A stretch of DNA of 64,000 nucleotides from Bacillus sp. SA1-12 (GCF_000981385.1 NZ_LATZ01000120.1:248001-312000); one strand, 5' to 3'. Numbered from the stretch's first letter, positions 16,497 through 25,883 are shown. Notes: generated from the letters alone by a model not told the origin. Translations and numbers: made by a program.

Positions 16497-17501
16497 ATGG
16501 CTCTTTATTTTGCGAGCGTATTGCCAGGATTAGAATCCGTTTTATCAAATGAAATTTACAACAAGGTGAGTGATGCTGAAATCATTCAAATAAATAGAGG
16601 GAAGGTTTTCTTTGCCACAGATAAGTCTTTTACATGCATAAGTTCTTTAAGGTCGGCAGATAACTTGTTTCAGCTGATTGATCAATTCCAAATAGGTCCG
16701 CATAAAAAGCACTTAACTCAGTTAAGTGAGCGAATATCCAAGTTGGATTTGGAGTTTATTGAACGTAAAGATTTATTTTGGGTAAATGCAAGCCGTAAAG
16801 GAAAACAAACCTATAGTCGTTTTGAAGCAGCAAAAAAAGCAATGGAGGGTATTAATAAGCGTTACCCTGATTGGAATATTGGAACGTCTCAAAATCATCA
16901 GATCGAATTCAGACTCGACATTGACCATCATCATTTGATTTTTTCACTTAGGCTTACAGATGCTACGTTTCGTTTTCGCACTCAAAATCGACTATTCTCT
17001 CGTGCTTCATTACTTCCTACAGTTGCTCATGCGATGGTGTGGTTGTCAAATCCTAAATCGACAGACATGTTCGTAGATCCTTGTTGTGGTTCAGGCACCA
17101 TATTATCTGAACGAGCTGCATATCCTGCAAATCGGATCGTTGGCGGGGATATATCTGACGACGTTACAAAGATTGCTAAGAGTAATCTAAATGATTTGAA
17201 GGTACAGGTTCATGTTCAGGATGCAAGGGAATTGCCTTTTTCTGATGGTTCTGTTGATAAAATTGTAACGAATCTACCATTTGGGAGACAAATTTCACCT
17301 GACGAAGATTTAGAATTATTCAATCACCATATGATGAATGAAATATGCAGAGTCCTGAAGCCAACCGGTAGAGCCGTTATTTTATCTGAGAGTGTCAATC
17401 AATTGTTTTGGGAAGCAAAACGATTAGGTCTTTTTTGTTTGGAATCTTATTCTTTGAGTTTGAAGGGGGTCCATCCGACCTTATTTGTGTTTGAAAAATA
17501 G
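16497..17501 (+). CDS. THUMP-type RNA (guanine-N2) methyltransferase
   Basis: S-adenosylmethionine-dependent methyltransferase acting on structured RNA, probably tRNA (Trm14/TrmN-like). Residues ~1-170 form the N-terminal ferredoxin-like/THUMP region (LYFASVLPGLESVLSNEI). The C-terminal Rossmann domain has motif I DPCCGSGTILSERA and the catalytic TNLPFG, an NPPY-type motif of N2-guanine methylases. The ATG at 16497 follows TTGGAGGCG; an in-frame ATG at 16422 is rejected because it lies inside the terminator stem. Length is 334 aa. The gene appears monocistronic. The exact target base cannot be assigned. Confidence 0.8.
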   Translation: MALYFASVLPGLESVLSNEIYNKVSDAEIIQINRGKVFFATDKSFTCISSLRSADNLFQLIDQFQIGPHKKHLTQLSERISKLDLEFIERKDLFWVNASRKGKQTYSRFEAAKKAMEGINKRYPDWNIGTSQNHQIEFRLDIDHHHLIFSLRLTDATFRFRTQNRLFSRASLLPTVAHAMVWLSNPKSTDMFVDPCCGSGTILSERAAYPANRIVGGDISDDVTKIAKSNLNDLKVQVHVQDARELPFSDGSVDKIVTNLPFGRQISPDEDLELFNHHMMNEICRVLKPTGRAVILSESVNQLFWEAKRLGLFCLESYSLSLKGVHPTLFVFEK

Positions 17502-17844
17502 GAGAAACAAGAAGCAGCTGCAGAAAGACTCAATTTCATAAGAAATAGTTGACAGTTAAGCGGAGAATATACTGATTTCATGATCAGTTATCTTTCAAAA
17601 CTTTAAGAGGTAGATAAAATTAAGCTTGAAGCAATGGATTGGTGAAATCCTTACAAGAATGTTGTTAATACAATCATCCAAAGGCAACAATTGTGATAAA
17701 TAAGGTTTACGTCGTATAATGTAAAAAAATGCAAAGAGAATTCATTTATTATTGGATCTTGTTCTTGAATCAGGACAGATTGTTGATGATGTTATTCTAT
17801 TTAATGGTAAAATAAAAAAGAGCTGCGACTAATAAATGAGCATT
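17502..17844. other. Intergenic stretch without recognised gene
   Basis: About 340 bases downstream of the methyltransferase. Frames are short and interrupted. A stretch near 17620-17700 can be read as a broken frame (KLEAMDW, then NVVNTIIQRQQL) and may be decayed coding DNA. I cannot identify it. Confidence 0.3.
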
Positions 17845-17873
17845 AATCACTGGGCGCTAAGTGCCCAGTGATT
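17845..17873. other. Perfect 11-bp inverted repeat upstream of tetR
   Basis: AATCACTGGGC pairs with GCCCAGTGATT around a 7-nt loop. No T run follows on either strand, so a simple terminator is unlikely. It sits about 100 nt before the TetR gene and could be an operator or a structured leader. Confidence 0.45.
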
Positions 17874-17975
17874 GGATAAGGATATTTATGTAGGTTAGGC
17901 GACTTAGAGATCCTCATATAGATTTGGATGGTGTCACTTACACTTGTACCACAGCATAAGGAGGTAGGATTTAAG

Positions 17976-18572
17976 ATGGCAAGGAAAAAGGAATTCGATG
18001 AAGATGCCGCTTTGCTTAAAGCCATGCGGTTATTCTGGGAACAAGGTTATGAGAAGACATCCATGCAAGAACTGGTCTCTCATATGGGGGTTCATAAAGG
18101 GAGCATATATGATACCTTTGGCGATAAACAATCTTTGTATATCAAAACATTGAAACGATATAGTGAAATGTTGGAGCAAGCTTATAAGCGTCGTATGGCT
18201 GATACCCGTTCTGCCAAGGAAGCAATCCGAGTGTTATTAGAAATGGCAATCCAGAGAAACTCACTTTATGAACAGCAAGAGGAGTTTCCTGTGGGCTGTT
18301 TCCTAGTGAATACCGCGGTAGAGTTGGCAAAACATGATTCTGAGGCCATAGATTTGGTTCATCTGAGATGGACTTATACCCAACAGATAATATATGACCT
18401 AATTGTGGAAGGTCAGCAATCTGGAGAACTATCCAAGGCACTCAATGCTGAAGCGCTGTCTTATTATTTTATAAATGCATTAATAGGTCTTCGCGTTATG
18501 GTTAAGACGATTTCGGACAGAAAAAAATTACAGGAAATTATTGAAATGAATTTGTCAGTATTAGATTGCTAA
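17976..18572 (+). CDS. TetR/AcrR-family transcriptional regulator
   Basis: A 198-aa repressor-type protein. The N-terminal TetR helix-turn-helix covers residues ~8-55: ALLKAMRLFWEQGYEKTSMQELVSHMGVHKGSIYDTFGDKQSLY. The C-terminal ligand-binding part is all-helical. I chose ATG 17976, 9 nt after AAGGAGGTAGG; an earlier in-frame start at 17928 has no ribosome-binding site. No target gene is adjacent: a terminator follows, then the convergent ABC operon. It is the only TetR gene in the window and so a formal candidate for the three composite operators, but its own upstream region lacks that motif. Confidence 0.85.
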   Translation: MARKKEFDEDAALLKAMRLFWEQGYEKTSMQELVSHMGVHKGSIYDTFGDKQSLYIKTLKRYSEMLEQAYKRRMADTRSAKEAIRVLLEMAIQRNSLYEQQEEFPVGCFLVNTAVELAKHDSEAIDLVHLRWTYTQQIIYDLIVEGQQSGELSKALNAEALSYYFINALIGLRVMVKTISDRKKLQEIIEMNLSVLDC

Positions 18573-18758
18573 ATTCGTCAGGATTAGGGGAACTTGGCAC
18601 GATATGTTTCCACACATGGGTCAGCAAAACTCCCATTTATCATTTAAAAATGAATTGATGCTTAATAAACTCTATATTAATAAACTCTATATCTAATTCG
18701 TCCTTTTCTTCATGAAGCTCCCAAAATGAGGGAGCCTTCTAACTAAAGTGATTATATA

Positions 18759-18790
18759 AAAACAGCCTGCAATAATGCAGACTGTTTTAT
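18759..18790. terminator. Bidirectional terminator between tetR and the ABC operon
   Basis: AAAACAG-c-CTGCA pairs with TGCAG-a-CTGTTTT with one internal mismatch; T-rich flanks lie on both sides. A smaller hairpin (GCTCCC with GGGAGC, 18717-18735) lies just before it. Confidence 0.7.
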
Positions 18791-18829
18791 TTATATTATA
18801 CATAACACGGTATTAGAGATGTTCAATCC

Positions 18830-20698
18830 TTATGCCGTGTATTCTATTACCCTGGCTCTATTTTTTGGAAGGACAATCTTTTTATACATATACACGGTTG
18901 AAAAATAATAGACCGTATAAATGGCTATGAAAAGAAGGATGGAAATCCAGATTTTATAATACGGATCCAACATAATAAATGAAAACATTCTCATCCCAAC
19001 GACGACATGCAGGATTCCTAACAAGGCTGGGAAAAGAAAGACAATAAATAATTCCTTTGAAATGGAAGCAGCCAATAGACGATTGCGTACACCTATTTTC
19101 CTTAGTATTGCATATCGATGAATATCCATGCTTGCCCCTGAGAGAATTTTAAACATAAGAACACTTGCCATCATGGTGAGAAAAGCAAAACCTAAGAAAA
19201 ATCCCATAAAATAGGTGCCGCTTGCAAAAGCATATTCATTAAGGAATGAAGAATATTTACTAGAAATAGAATCAGCATCAGGCTTGTAACCAAGCAAATC
19301 AAAATATTTTGCTAGTTGAAGTTGATCAAGTTCCTTCCACTGAGCTAAATAATCCTGAAAGTTTTCCGTTTTACCTAAAACGACGATGACTTCCTTTTGC
19401 GGAATGTTTTTATAGTCTTCAATTGATACAATTTTGTTAGATCTCATAGAAAACATGGCAGGATTAATCGTTTCCAATGCCATGTACCAATCCTCCGGGA
19501 GGATTTGGAATGAGTTCTCAATAGGAAGTTTTTCCGGCAAAGGGAGATTTCCTGCTCGTCTGATTTGATACGTAATAAAATCCTCTATTAATGGAGGGTT
19601 TTTCACTAAATCCTCATAGAGATAATAATTGAATTCTTCATCAAATTTAAAACGATAGTGATGCTTCTCCGTAAAGGGAATGGAATGAATCACGGTACTT
19701 TCTAAAGCATCCGGATTGTAAAGCGTCATATCATAAATTACTTCTTTATCAACTGTCGGAAGCACATTGTTTTTAAAGGCAAACCCTCCTGAAATCGCAC
19801 CTGCTGATAGGGCAATAAACATAGCAATCGTTGCTAAAACTCTTTTTAACTCATTTATTCGAAAACTCAATTGTGAGTAAGTGAACGAATTGATTCCTTT
19901 CAACCTTTTATGTTTATTCTCTTTTAAACGTTGTACAACAAGGGGCACTATCGAATCAAATAAAAGATAGGTTCCAAGCGTTGTCATGATCGGTGCTAAA
20001 AATAACCCCGCATAGGTAATGAATTCCATTAATATAAGGGCTGTATATCCAATAAAAAGGGAAGCAGTACCAAGTATAATTTTAATCATAGTGCCTTTAT
20101 GTTTAGCTGGACTATGATCGGATTGAATCTCCGAATATAATAATTTTATTATCGGTGATTGTGTTAGCTTGCGATTATTAAGTAAAACAGAAATGAAATA
20201 GATAAAAAGAAAAAACAAAATGGTGAAAAGGACAGCCGGCAGATAAAATGGTTTAAAGCCTGCCAAAGTGATGTTAAGTTGTTTTGCGAGCAACATCGCA
20301 ATACACAAAGAGAGAAAGACACCAAAAGCAATCCCCTGAATAATTGAAAATCCGCCAATTGCCATTGTTTCAGTTAAAATGACTTTCTTAATTTGTTCCT
20401 TTTTCACTCCTATTAGTTGATAAATTCCAAATTCCTTTTTCCTGAGGGAGAGAAGGAATGAGGTTGTATAAAGAATATAAATAAAGGAAATCACAGATAA
20501 AAGAACAGTTCCTACAATGAAAACAAGTTGTATATGATTAATCAATGAATGATTTCTAATGAAAGTTTGATTGACAGCCAGTGTCAGGAACATATAAAAC
20601 ACGGAAATAGGAATGATTGAACCTGCAAATAAAACAATATAGTCTTTTAACCGGCCCTTCATTCCGTTCATCGCTAATTTTATCAACATATTTTTCAC
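18830..20698 (-). CDS. BceB-type ABC transporter permease
   Basis: The 622-aa permease fits the BceB/YtrF class that protects against bacitracin and other lipid II-binding peptides. It has ten predicted helices, FtsX-like domains near residues ~55-190 and ~510-610, and a large extracytoplasmic domain of about 200 residues between helices 7 and 8 (the region with DKEVIYDMTLYNP to KYFDLLGYKPD). The segment YTTSFLLSLRKKEFGIYQLIGVKKEQIKK is the conserved cytoplasmic loop of this class. It is encoded 5 nt after the ATPase gene. Unlike most bceAB loci there is no adjacent BceRS-type kinase and regulator. Confidence 0.88.
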   Translation of the reverse strand: MKNMLIKLAMNGMKGRLKDYIVLFAGSIIPISVFYMFLTLAVNQTFIRNHSLINHIQLVFIVGTVLLSVISFIYILYTTSFLLSLRKKEFGIYQLIGVKKEQIKKVILTETMAIGGFSIIQGIAFGVFLSLCIAMLLAKQLNITLAGFKPFYLPAVLFTILFFLFIYFISVLLNNRKLTQSPIIKLLYSEIQSDHSPAKHKGTMIKIILGTASLFIGYTALILMEFITYAGLFLAPIMTTLGTYLLFDSIVPLVVQRLKENKHKRLKGINSFTYSQLSFRINELKRVLATIAMFIALSAGAISGGFAFKNNVLPTVDKEVIYDMTLYNPDALESTVIHSIPFTEKHHYRFKFDEEFNYYLYEDLVKNPPLIEDFITYQIRRAGNLPLPEKLPIENSFQILPEDWYMALETINPAMFSMRSNKIVSIEDYKNIPQKEVIVVLGKTENFQDYLAQWKELDQLQLAKYFDLLGYKPDADSISSKYSSFLNEYAFASGTYFMGFFLGFAFLTMMASVLMFKILSGASMDIHRYAILRKIGVRNRLLAASISKELFIVFLFPALLGILHVVVGMRMFSFIMLDPYYKIWISILLFIAIYTVYYFSTVYMYKKIVLPKNRARVIEYTA

Positions 20699-20703
20699 CT
20701 GCT

Positions 20704-21462
20704 TTAAGAAAGTTCTGTATCAATTTCAGATAGGACCTGCAAGATTTCTTGATAAAATTGTTTGCGGGTGCTATTTCGCAAAAGTTCTTTATGAATCTTA
20801 CCATCTTGGATAAAAAGAACCCTATTACAATAGCTGGCACTATTTGCATCATGGGTGACCATCATAATCGATACGCCATGTTCCTGATTTAGGTTGGCTA
20901 ATGCTGTTAATAAATTTGTGGCATTTTTCGAATCAAGAGAGCCTGTGGGTTCATCCCCAAGTATAACGGTTGGGTTATGAACGAGTGCACGCGCTATCGC
21001 TGCACGCTGTTTTTGCCCCCCAGAAATTTCGGATGGATAGTTGTTTAGAATTCGATCAATACCAAGTATGGAAGCTACCTCTTGTACCTTAGAAACAATG
21101 ATATGATCTTGAGCATGTTGAAGCGCCAGCGGTAAAGCGATATTTTCAAAAACAGTCATAGTTTCTAGTAAATTAAAGTCTTGAAAAATAAAACCTAATT
21201 TCTGTGACCGAAAATCAGAAAGTTCATCTTGACTCATGGCAGAAAGATCTTTGCCAGCAATCGTTATTTGTCCATTGGTTACGGTATCGATCGTCGAAAT
21301 GATATTAAGCAAAGTCGTTTTTCCGGAACCTGATGGCCCCATAATCCCAATAAACTCTCCTTCTTCCATAGAAAAAGACAGGCCATTTAAAGCAGTATGT
21401 TTGCTGCTGCCTTTTTTTCCATATACTTTCGTCATATTTCGCGCCTCAATAATTGTTTGCAT
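20704..21462 (-). CDS. BceA-type ABC transporter ATP-binding protein
   Basis: The 252-aa ATPase powers the BceB-type permease encoded downstream. Visible motifs: Walker A GPSGSGKTTLL (residues ~42-52), Q-loop FIFQDFNLL, signature SGGQKQRAAIARAL, Walker B VILGDEPTGSLDS and the switch His in MMVTHD. The MacB/BceA-like N-terminus (TKVYGKKGSSKHTALNGLSFSM) fits the antimicrobial-peptide transporter clade. Its promoter has three 11-bp direct repeats identical in layout to those before vanZ, which suggests control by the same response regulator. Confidence 0.9.
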   Translation of the reverse strand: MQTIIEARNMTKVYGKKGSSKHTALNGLSFSMEEGEFIGIMGPSGSGKTTLLNIISTIDTVTNGQITIAGKDLSAMSQDELSDFRSQKLGFIFQDFNLLETMTVFENIALPLALQHAQDHIIVSKVQEVASILGIDRILNNYPSEISGGQKQRAAIARALVHNPTVILGDEPTGSLDSKNATNLLTALANLNQEHGVSIMMVTHDANSASYCNRVLFIQDGKIHKELLRNSTRKQFYQEILQVLSEIDTELS

Positions 21463-21542
21463 TACTATTCCTCCATCATTTATATAGATCGTCAGCTGTC
21501 ATCCTTGTGTTTAAACCATCCTGTTTTTAAGGATGTAACGTC

Positions 21543-21588
21543 ATTTTAGATGGAAAGTTTAAAGATTTTTTAAAGATAAATTTAAGAT
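21543..21588 (-). promoter_or_regulatory. bceAB promoter with three 11-bp direct repeats
   Basis: On the minus strand ATCTTAAATTT, ATCTTTAAAAA, ATCTTTAAACT run in 11-bp phase (21588-21556), followed by a 7-nt gap (TTCCATC) and TAAAAT (21548-21543). Repeat sequence, period, number and distance to the -10 equal those of the vanZ promoter at 15234-15279. Confidence 0.7.
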
Positions 21589-21640
21589 TGGGGAAAGTTT
21601 TATAAAAAGTCTCCTAGAATCGGAGTATGAAAAAATAATT

Positions 21641-21677
21641 GCTTAGGGTAGTTACACCTGTTATAACTAAACTAAGC
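21641..21677. promoter_or_regulatory. Inverted repeat upstream of the first symporter
   Basis: GCTTAGGGTAGTTA (21641-21654) and TAACTAAACTAAGC (21664-21677) match at 12 of 14 positions around 9 nt. It lies about 35 nt before the gene start and lacks a T run, so it may be an operator or a leader hairpin. Confidence 0.4.
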
Positions 21678-21713
21678 AGAGATGATTAGAAGCCGGAAAT
21701 AAAGGAGAAGAGT

Positions 21714-23225
21714 ATGAATCTTTCTTATTTTATCTTTTTTCTGTTCATACTTTCAGGTACGTTAATTATTACATATTGGGCTGCAAAACGAGTCACAACA
21801 ACACAGCAGTTTTATTCTGTATCCCATAGTTTAACCGGCTTTCAAAATGGGCTGGCGATTGCTGGTGACTTTATGAGTGCGGCCTCCTTTCTTGGGATTA
21901 CAGGAGCTGTTGCCTTACATGGCTTCGATGGATTCTTTTATTCGATCGGCTTTCTGGCGTCCTTTTTTCTTCTTTTATTTGTTATCGCCGAGCCTATACG
22001 AAACCTCGGTACTTTTACGCTTGGGGATGTCATTTATTCACGATTCCCGGAAGAACGGATTCGCTTGCTATTAGGCTTTAGTTCGATTATGATTTCAGTT
22101 TTATATATCATTCCGCAGATTGTTGCTGCAGGGCTTCTCGTTCATTTAATGCTGGGAATAAATTATAGCACTTCCGTATGGGTGATAGGCAGCTTGATGA
22201 CGTTGTATGTTATTTTCGGCGGAATGGTCTCTGCTTCATGGGTCCAAATTATTAAAACAGTTCTCTTATTGTCAGGGACTTTTTTGATGACATTAATGAT
22301 ATTAGCCCGGTTTGATTGGAATATTTATTATTTAATTGACCTTGTTAAGGAGAATACACCGTTTAGGGACCAATTTTTTTCTCCTGGCAATCTATTTAAG
22401 GATCCTTTGGAAATGCTTTCTCTTAATCTCACATTAATTTTAGGTACGGCAGGGCTGCCGCATATTTTAATCCGTATTTTTACCGTAAAGGATGCACAAG
22501 CTGTTCGAAAATCGATTATAACATCGACATGGATTATAGGTTTGTTTTATGTTATCATGCTTGTCTTAGGTATGGGAGCGGTCGCACTTGTCGGCTGGGA
22601 TAGATTGATTGAAGTCGATGCTACAGGAAATCTTGCGGCACTTTTATTATCATCCGTGCTTGGAGGTGATTTCTTGGTTGCGTTTATATCAGCAGTAGCA
22701 TTTGCCACGATATTAGCTGTCGTTACTGGACTTGTCACCGCTGCAACTTCATCCTTTACCCATGATATCTATCATCATGTCCTGCGAAAAGGGAAAGCAA
22801 CTGAGCAAGAACAAATGCAGGTTGCAAAGGTTGCTGCTGTATGTGTTGGGCTTTTCTCTATCATACTTTCTCTTAGTTTAAAAGAGAGTAATGTGACATA
22901 TCTTGTATCTTTCACATTTGCCATTGCAGCGGCTACAAATCTTCCGCTTTTACTTTTCACTTTATATTGGAAGCGTTTCAATCCGACAGGAGCAATTGTT
23001 GGCGTTTTTTCGGGTTTAACAGGTTCATTGCTTGTTGTTTTACTTGGTCCGCAAATGGATCTTTTAGGCGATGAATTGCTTATCCCTCTCTCTAATCCCG
23101 GTTTAATTGCCATTCCTTTTGGATTTTTAGGAGCTTTTTTTGGGGCACTTTTCTCTAAAAAACCGGTAGATGAAGAGCAGTTTACTAAAGTTGTCGTACA
23201 AGCACAAACAGGAGTAAAACGATAG
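21714..23225 (+). CDS. Sodium:solute symporter, ActP/monocarboxylate type (copy 1)
   Basis: The 503-aa protein has about thirteen helices of the SSS family. The stretch DFMSAASFLGITGAVALHGFDGFFYSIGF is typical of cation/acetate symporters (ActP, MctC), and AGLPHILIRIFTVKDA is the other clade hallmark. Expected substrates are acetate, pyruvate or propionate, taken up with a cation. AGGAGAAG precedes ATG 21714. Only 20 nt separate it from the lytS-like kinase gene, so the three genes form an operon, and the symporter is plausibly both a target and a partner of the sensor. Confidence 0.88.
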   Translation: MNLSYFIFFLFILSGTLIITYWAAKRVTTTQQFYSVSHSLTGFQNGLAIAGDFMSAASFLGITGAVALHGFDGFFYSIGFLASFFLLLFVIAEPIRNLGTFTLGDVIYSRFPEERIRLLLGFSSIMISVLYIIPQIVAAGLLVHLMLGINYSTSVWVIGSLMTLYVIFGGMVSASWVQIIKTVLLLSGTFLMTLMILARFDWNIYYLIDLVKENTPFRDQFFSPGNLFKDPLEMLSLNLTLILGTAGLPHILIRIFTVKDAQAVRKSIITSTWIIGLFYVIMLVLGMGAVALVGWDRLIEVDATGNLAALLLSSVLGGDFLVAFISAVAFATILAVVTGLVTAATSSFTHDIYHHVLRKGKATEQEQMQVAKVAAVCVGLFSIILSLSLKESNVTYLVSFTFAIAAATNLPLLLFTLYWKRFNPTGAIVGVFSGLTGSLLVVLLGPQMDLLGDELLIPLSNPGLIAIPFGFLGAFFGALFSKKPVDEEQFTKVVVQAQTGVKR

Positions 23226-23245
23226 GGGAGAGAAGGACTTAGGAA

Positions 23246-25021
23246 ATGAGAGCAGGTGACAACTTGGGGGATTTATCTATTCTTTTATTTGAACGAATTG
23301 GCATGTTATTGATTTTTGCTTTTATGCTGACGCGGATTCCTTCTTTTCGGTTGCTTTTAGATCGTGAGCTATCTGTTAAAACGATCATCTATCATTCTAT
23401 TATTTTTGGCATTTTAGCGATTGCAGGGGCTCAAGCTGGTGTAAAGATATCGAATGGGGAGATCACTTCACATATATGGGTGTTGCAGCTAGCTGAAGGG
23501 GAAATGCTTGTAGGATCATCCTTGGTAGCGATTGTTATTTCCGGCCTGTTAGGAGGTCCTTTTGTTGGGCTTGGGGCTGGTGCCATTGTTGCTGTTTATT
23601 GTTTCTTGATAGGAGGAGAGCATGTTCTTGCTATTTGTCTTGCAAATATGCTTTCAGGAGTGATCGCTGGTTATACTGCACGCTTTTTTTCACAGGAAAG
23701 GGTTATCGCATCGGAAAAAGCATTATTTATCGGAATGTTTGCACCAATATTGCACATGGCTTTTTTATTGATTTTTACTTCAACACCTGAGCAAACGATT
23801 GAATTAGTCAATACGATCGGAGTTCCGCTTGTTGTCACAAATAGTGTAGCCATCGCCATCTTTACAGCCATGATTCGGATTGCATTGAATGAAAAAGAAC
23901 AAGAGGCAGCGTTAGAAACAAAACGTGCCTTAAAAATCGCTGAGGAAACCTTGCCTTATTTAAAGCAAGGATTGAGTTTCCAAACGGCTGTGAAAATTGC
24001 TGATATTTTGCGGGAAGAATTAAAAATTCCTGCTGTTGCACTAACTGACACGGAGAAGGTCCTTGCTCATACAGGACTTGGGTTTGATCATCACCATCAT
24101 AATCAACCTATTCAAACCAAACTAACCAGATTGGCGATTGAAACAGGTGAAATCCAAGCAGCTTACGGGTATGAACAGATACAATGCAACCACCATCATT
24201 GTCCCTTGGAGGCAGCAATTATTGTCCCAATTCGTGAATCAGGTGAAGTAACAGGTCTGATACAACTATTTTTTAGAAGATCACAACAAATTCGTGCGGT
24301 TGAAATCGCTTTTGCCCAAGGATTAGGAAAATTAATCTCGAACCAGTTGGATGCAGTTGCTGCAGAGAAAATGAAAACATTAGTTCAAGAAGCGGAATTA
24401 CGGCAATTACAATCACAAATTAACCCCCATTTTTTATTTAATACACTCCATGTCATTTCTGCATTAATTCAAAAAAACCCAGTCCAGGCAAGGGGGTTAA
24501 TTGTAAAGTTAGGACAAATATTGAGAAGCAGTCTGAAAATATCATCAGCTACAGTCATTCCCTTGGATCAAGAAATCACTTATTTGCATTCATATATTGA
24601 AATTATGAATGTAAGGTTTTCAGATCAATTGACGATCCAGGTCGATATGGAAGATGGGGTAGGAGCGGCAATGATTCCACCTTTTACTTTACAGCCTTTA
24701 GTGGAAAATTGTATCAATCATGGATTAAAAAATGTTTCATCTGGCGGAATGATTAAGATAAAGGCCATTAAAGACGGTGATTCCGTTGTAATTGAAATAA
24801 AAGATAATGGAATCGGTTTTACTCCTTCAATGATAAGCAGTCTAGGCAGTAAAGCGGTACAAAGCGAAAAAGGAAATGGTATTGCCATCTATAATGTTAA
24901 TCAGCGGTTAACCGCGATAGTTGGTGAAACAGCAAGTATGCAATTCCGAAATCGATCTTCTGGAGGTAGTCTAATCACCTTTACTCTACCAATATCCGTG
25001 AAGGAAAGGAGACATTTATGA
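23246..25021 (+). CDS. LytS-type sensor histidine kinase
   Basis: The 591-aa kinase has a five-helix LytS membrane sensor (residues ~1-190), a GAF domain (~215-360; it contains unusual histidine clusters, HHHHNQ and CNHHHC, which could bind metal), a His_kinase domain with phospho-acceptor His in QINPHFLFNTLHVI, and a HATPase domain with DNGIGF. In Bacillus and Staphylococcus LytS-type kinases respond to pyruvate or acetate metabolism and to membrane potential. It overlaps the regulator gene by 4 nt. The start is uncertain: TTG near 23264 is an alternative. Confidence 0.88.
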   Translation: MRAGDNLGDLSILLFERIGMLLIFAFMLTRIPSFRLLLDRELSVKTIIYHSIIFGILAIAGAQAGVKISNGEITSHIWVLQLAEGEMLVGSSLVAIVISGLLGGPFVGLGAGAIVAVYCFLIGGEHVLAICLANMLSGVIAGYTARFFSQERVIASEKALFIGMFAPILHMAFLLIFTSTPEQTIELVNTIGVPLVVTNSVAIAIFTAMIRIALNEKEQEAALETKRALKIAEETLPYLKQGLSFQTAVKIADILREELKIPAVALTDTEKVLAHTGLGFDHHHHNQPIQTKLTRLAIETGEIQAAYGYEQIQCNHHHCPLEAAIIVPIRESGEVTGLIQLFFRRSQQIRAVEIAFAQGLGKLISNQLDAVAAEKMKTLVQEAELRQLQSQINPHFLFNTLHVISALIQKNPVQARGLIVKLGQILRSSLKISSATVIPLDQEITYLHSYIEIMNVRFSDQLTIQVDMEDGVGAAMIPPFTLQPLVENCINHGLKNVSSGGMIKIKAIKDGDSVVIEIKDNGIGFTPSMISSLGSKAVQSEKGNGIAIYNVNQRLTAIVGETASMQFRNRSSGGSLITFTLPISVKERRHL

Positions 25022-25746
25022 AAATAAAAGTAATGATCGCAGAGGATGAAAGACTAACAAGAGAAGACATCGCTTTTTTAATTCAGCAGGAAAAAGAATT
25101 TATTCTGTGTCCTAGTGCGGAAAATGGGCAACAGCTTATTGAGCTATATGAACAATATGAACCAGACCTTGTGATTCTCGATATCAACATGCCGTCTTTA
25201 TCTGGAATTGATGCGGCAAAACAGCTTAGGAAGCTCTCAAATGGAAAGAGCAAGCCTTATCTAATCTTTACAACTGCATATGATGAATATGCTGTAGAAG
25301 CATTTAATCTTGAAGCGGTGGATTATCTCCTTAAGCCTTATGATGTTGAAAGGTTTAAAGAAGCGCTATCGCGTGTAAAAAGGCAAATGATTCAGTCCGA
25401 GCGGAAGAACAGTCATTCTTCAAAACTATTAATTGATAATGGGGAGAAGGTTGTTGTTTTAACACCACAGTCCATTTTCTTTGCTGTCCGTTCAGAACGC
25501 CTTGTTGAAATACATACAGATAAGGGGCTTGTTCAAACGAAAATGACACTCCAGGACCTGGAAGATAAGCTGCCGTCTTCTTTTTTTCGTTCACACCGCA
25601 GCTATTTAGTCAACCTTGATTATATCGATGAAATTGTCCCGTGGTTTAACGGTGCCTTTAATATCATCTTAAAAAATAATGATCAATTGAAAATTCCCGT
25701 AAGTCGTTCATCAGCGAAGCAGCTTTTTGATCTTTTACAGGATTGA
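25018..25746 (+). CDS. LytT-type response regulator (LytTR DNA-binding domain)
   Basis: The 242-aa regulator has a receiver domain (residues ~1-120) with acidic pocket AEDE, phospho-acceptor Asp in LVILDINMPSLSG and the conserved Lys in YLLKPYD, then a C-terminal LytTR domain (~145-240) with FFRSHRSYLVNLDYI. Its ATG overlaps the kinase stop (ATGA). It is expected to activate the flanking symporter genes; this fits PftAB-type control by LytST in B. subtilis, but here symporters replace the pftAB (lrgAB-like) pair. Confidence 0.9.
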   Translation: MKIKVMIAEDERLTREDIAFLIQQEKEFILCPSAENGQQLIELYEQYEPDLVILDINMPSLSGIDAAKQLRKLSNGKSKPYLIFTTAYDEYAVEAFNLEAVDYLLKPYDVERFKEALSRVKRQMIQSERKNSHSSKLLIDNGEKVVVLTPQSIFFAVRSERLVEIHTDKGLVQTKMTLQDLEDKLPSSFFRSHRSYLVNLDYIDEIVPWFNGAFNIILKNNDQLKIPVSRSSAKQLFDLLQD

Positions 25747-25867
25747 GAAGCTGTTGCATGTTAAATTGAGTATAAGGCATTTCAAACACAGATTTCTGCA
25801 ATTGAGACTTAATTGTGAACATTTTACGAATGTTTTAACAATAGATTACAGTTTAATTTTATAATTA

Positions 25868-25883
25868 TTGTAACCGCTTACAA
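25868..25883 (+). promoter_or_regulatory. cre box (CcpA operator)
   Basis: TTGTAACCGCTTACAA has symmetric TTGTAA/TTACAA arms and matches the cre consensus WTGNAANCGNWNNCW at every fixed position. It lies about 60 nt before the DUF485-symporter operon, implying carbon catabolite control. Confidence 0.8.

Noticed and set aside
17976..18572. TetR protein as the repressor of the three composite operators
   Set aside because: Its own upstream region lacks the motif and it is not adjacent to any of the three loci; it remains a candidate, but there is no direct evidence.
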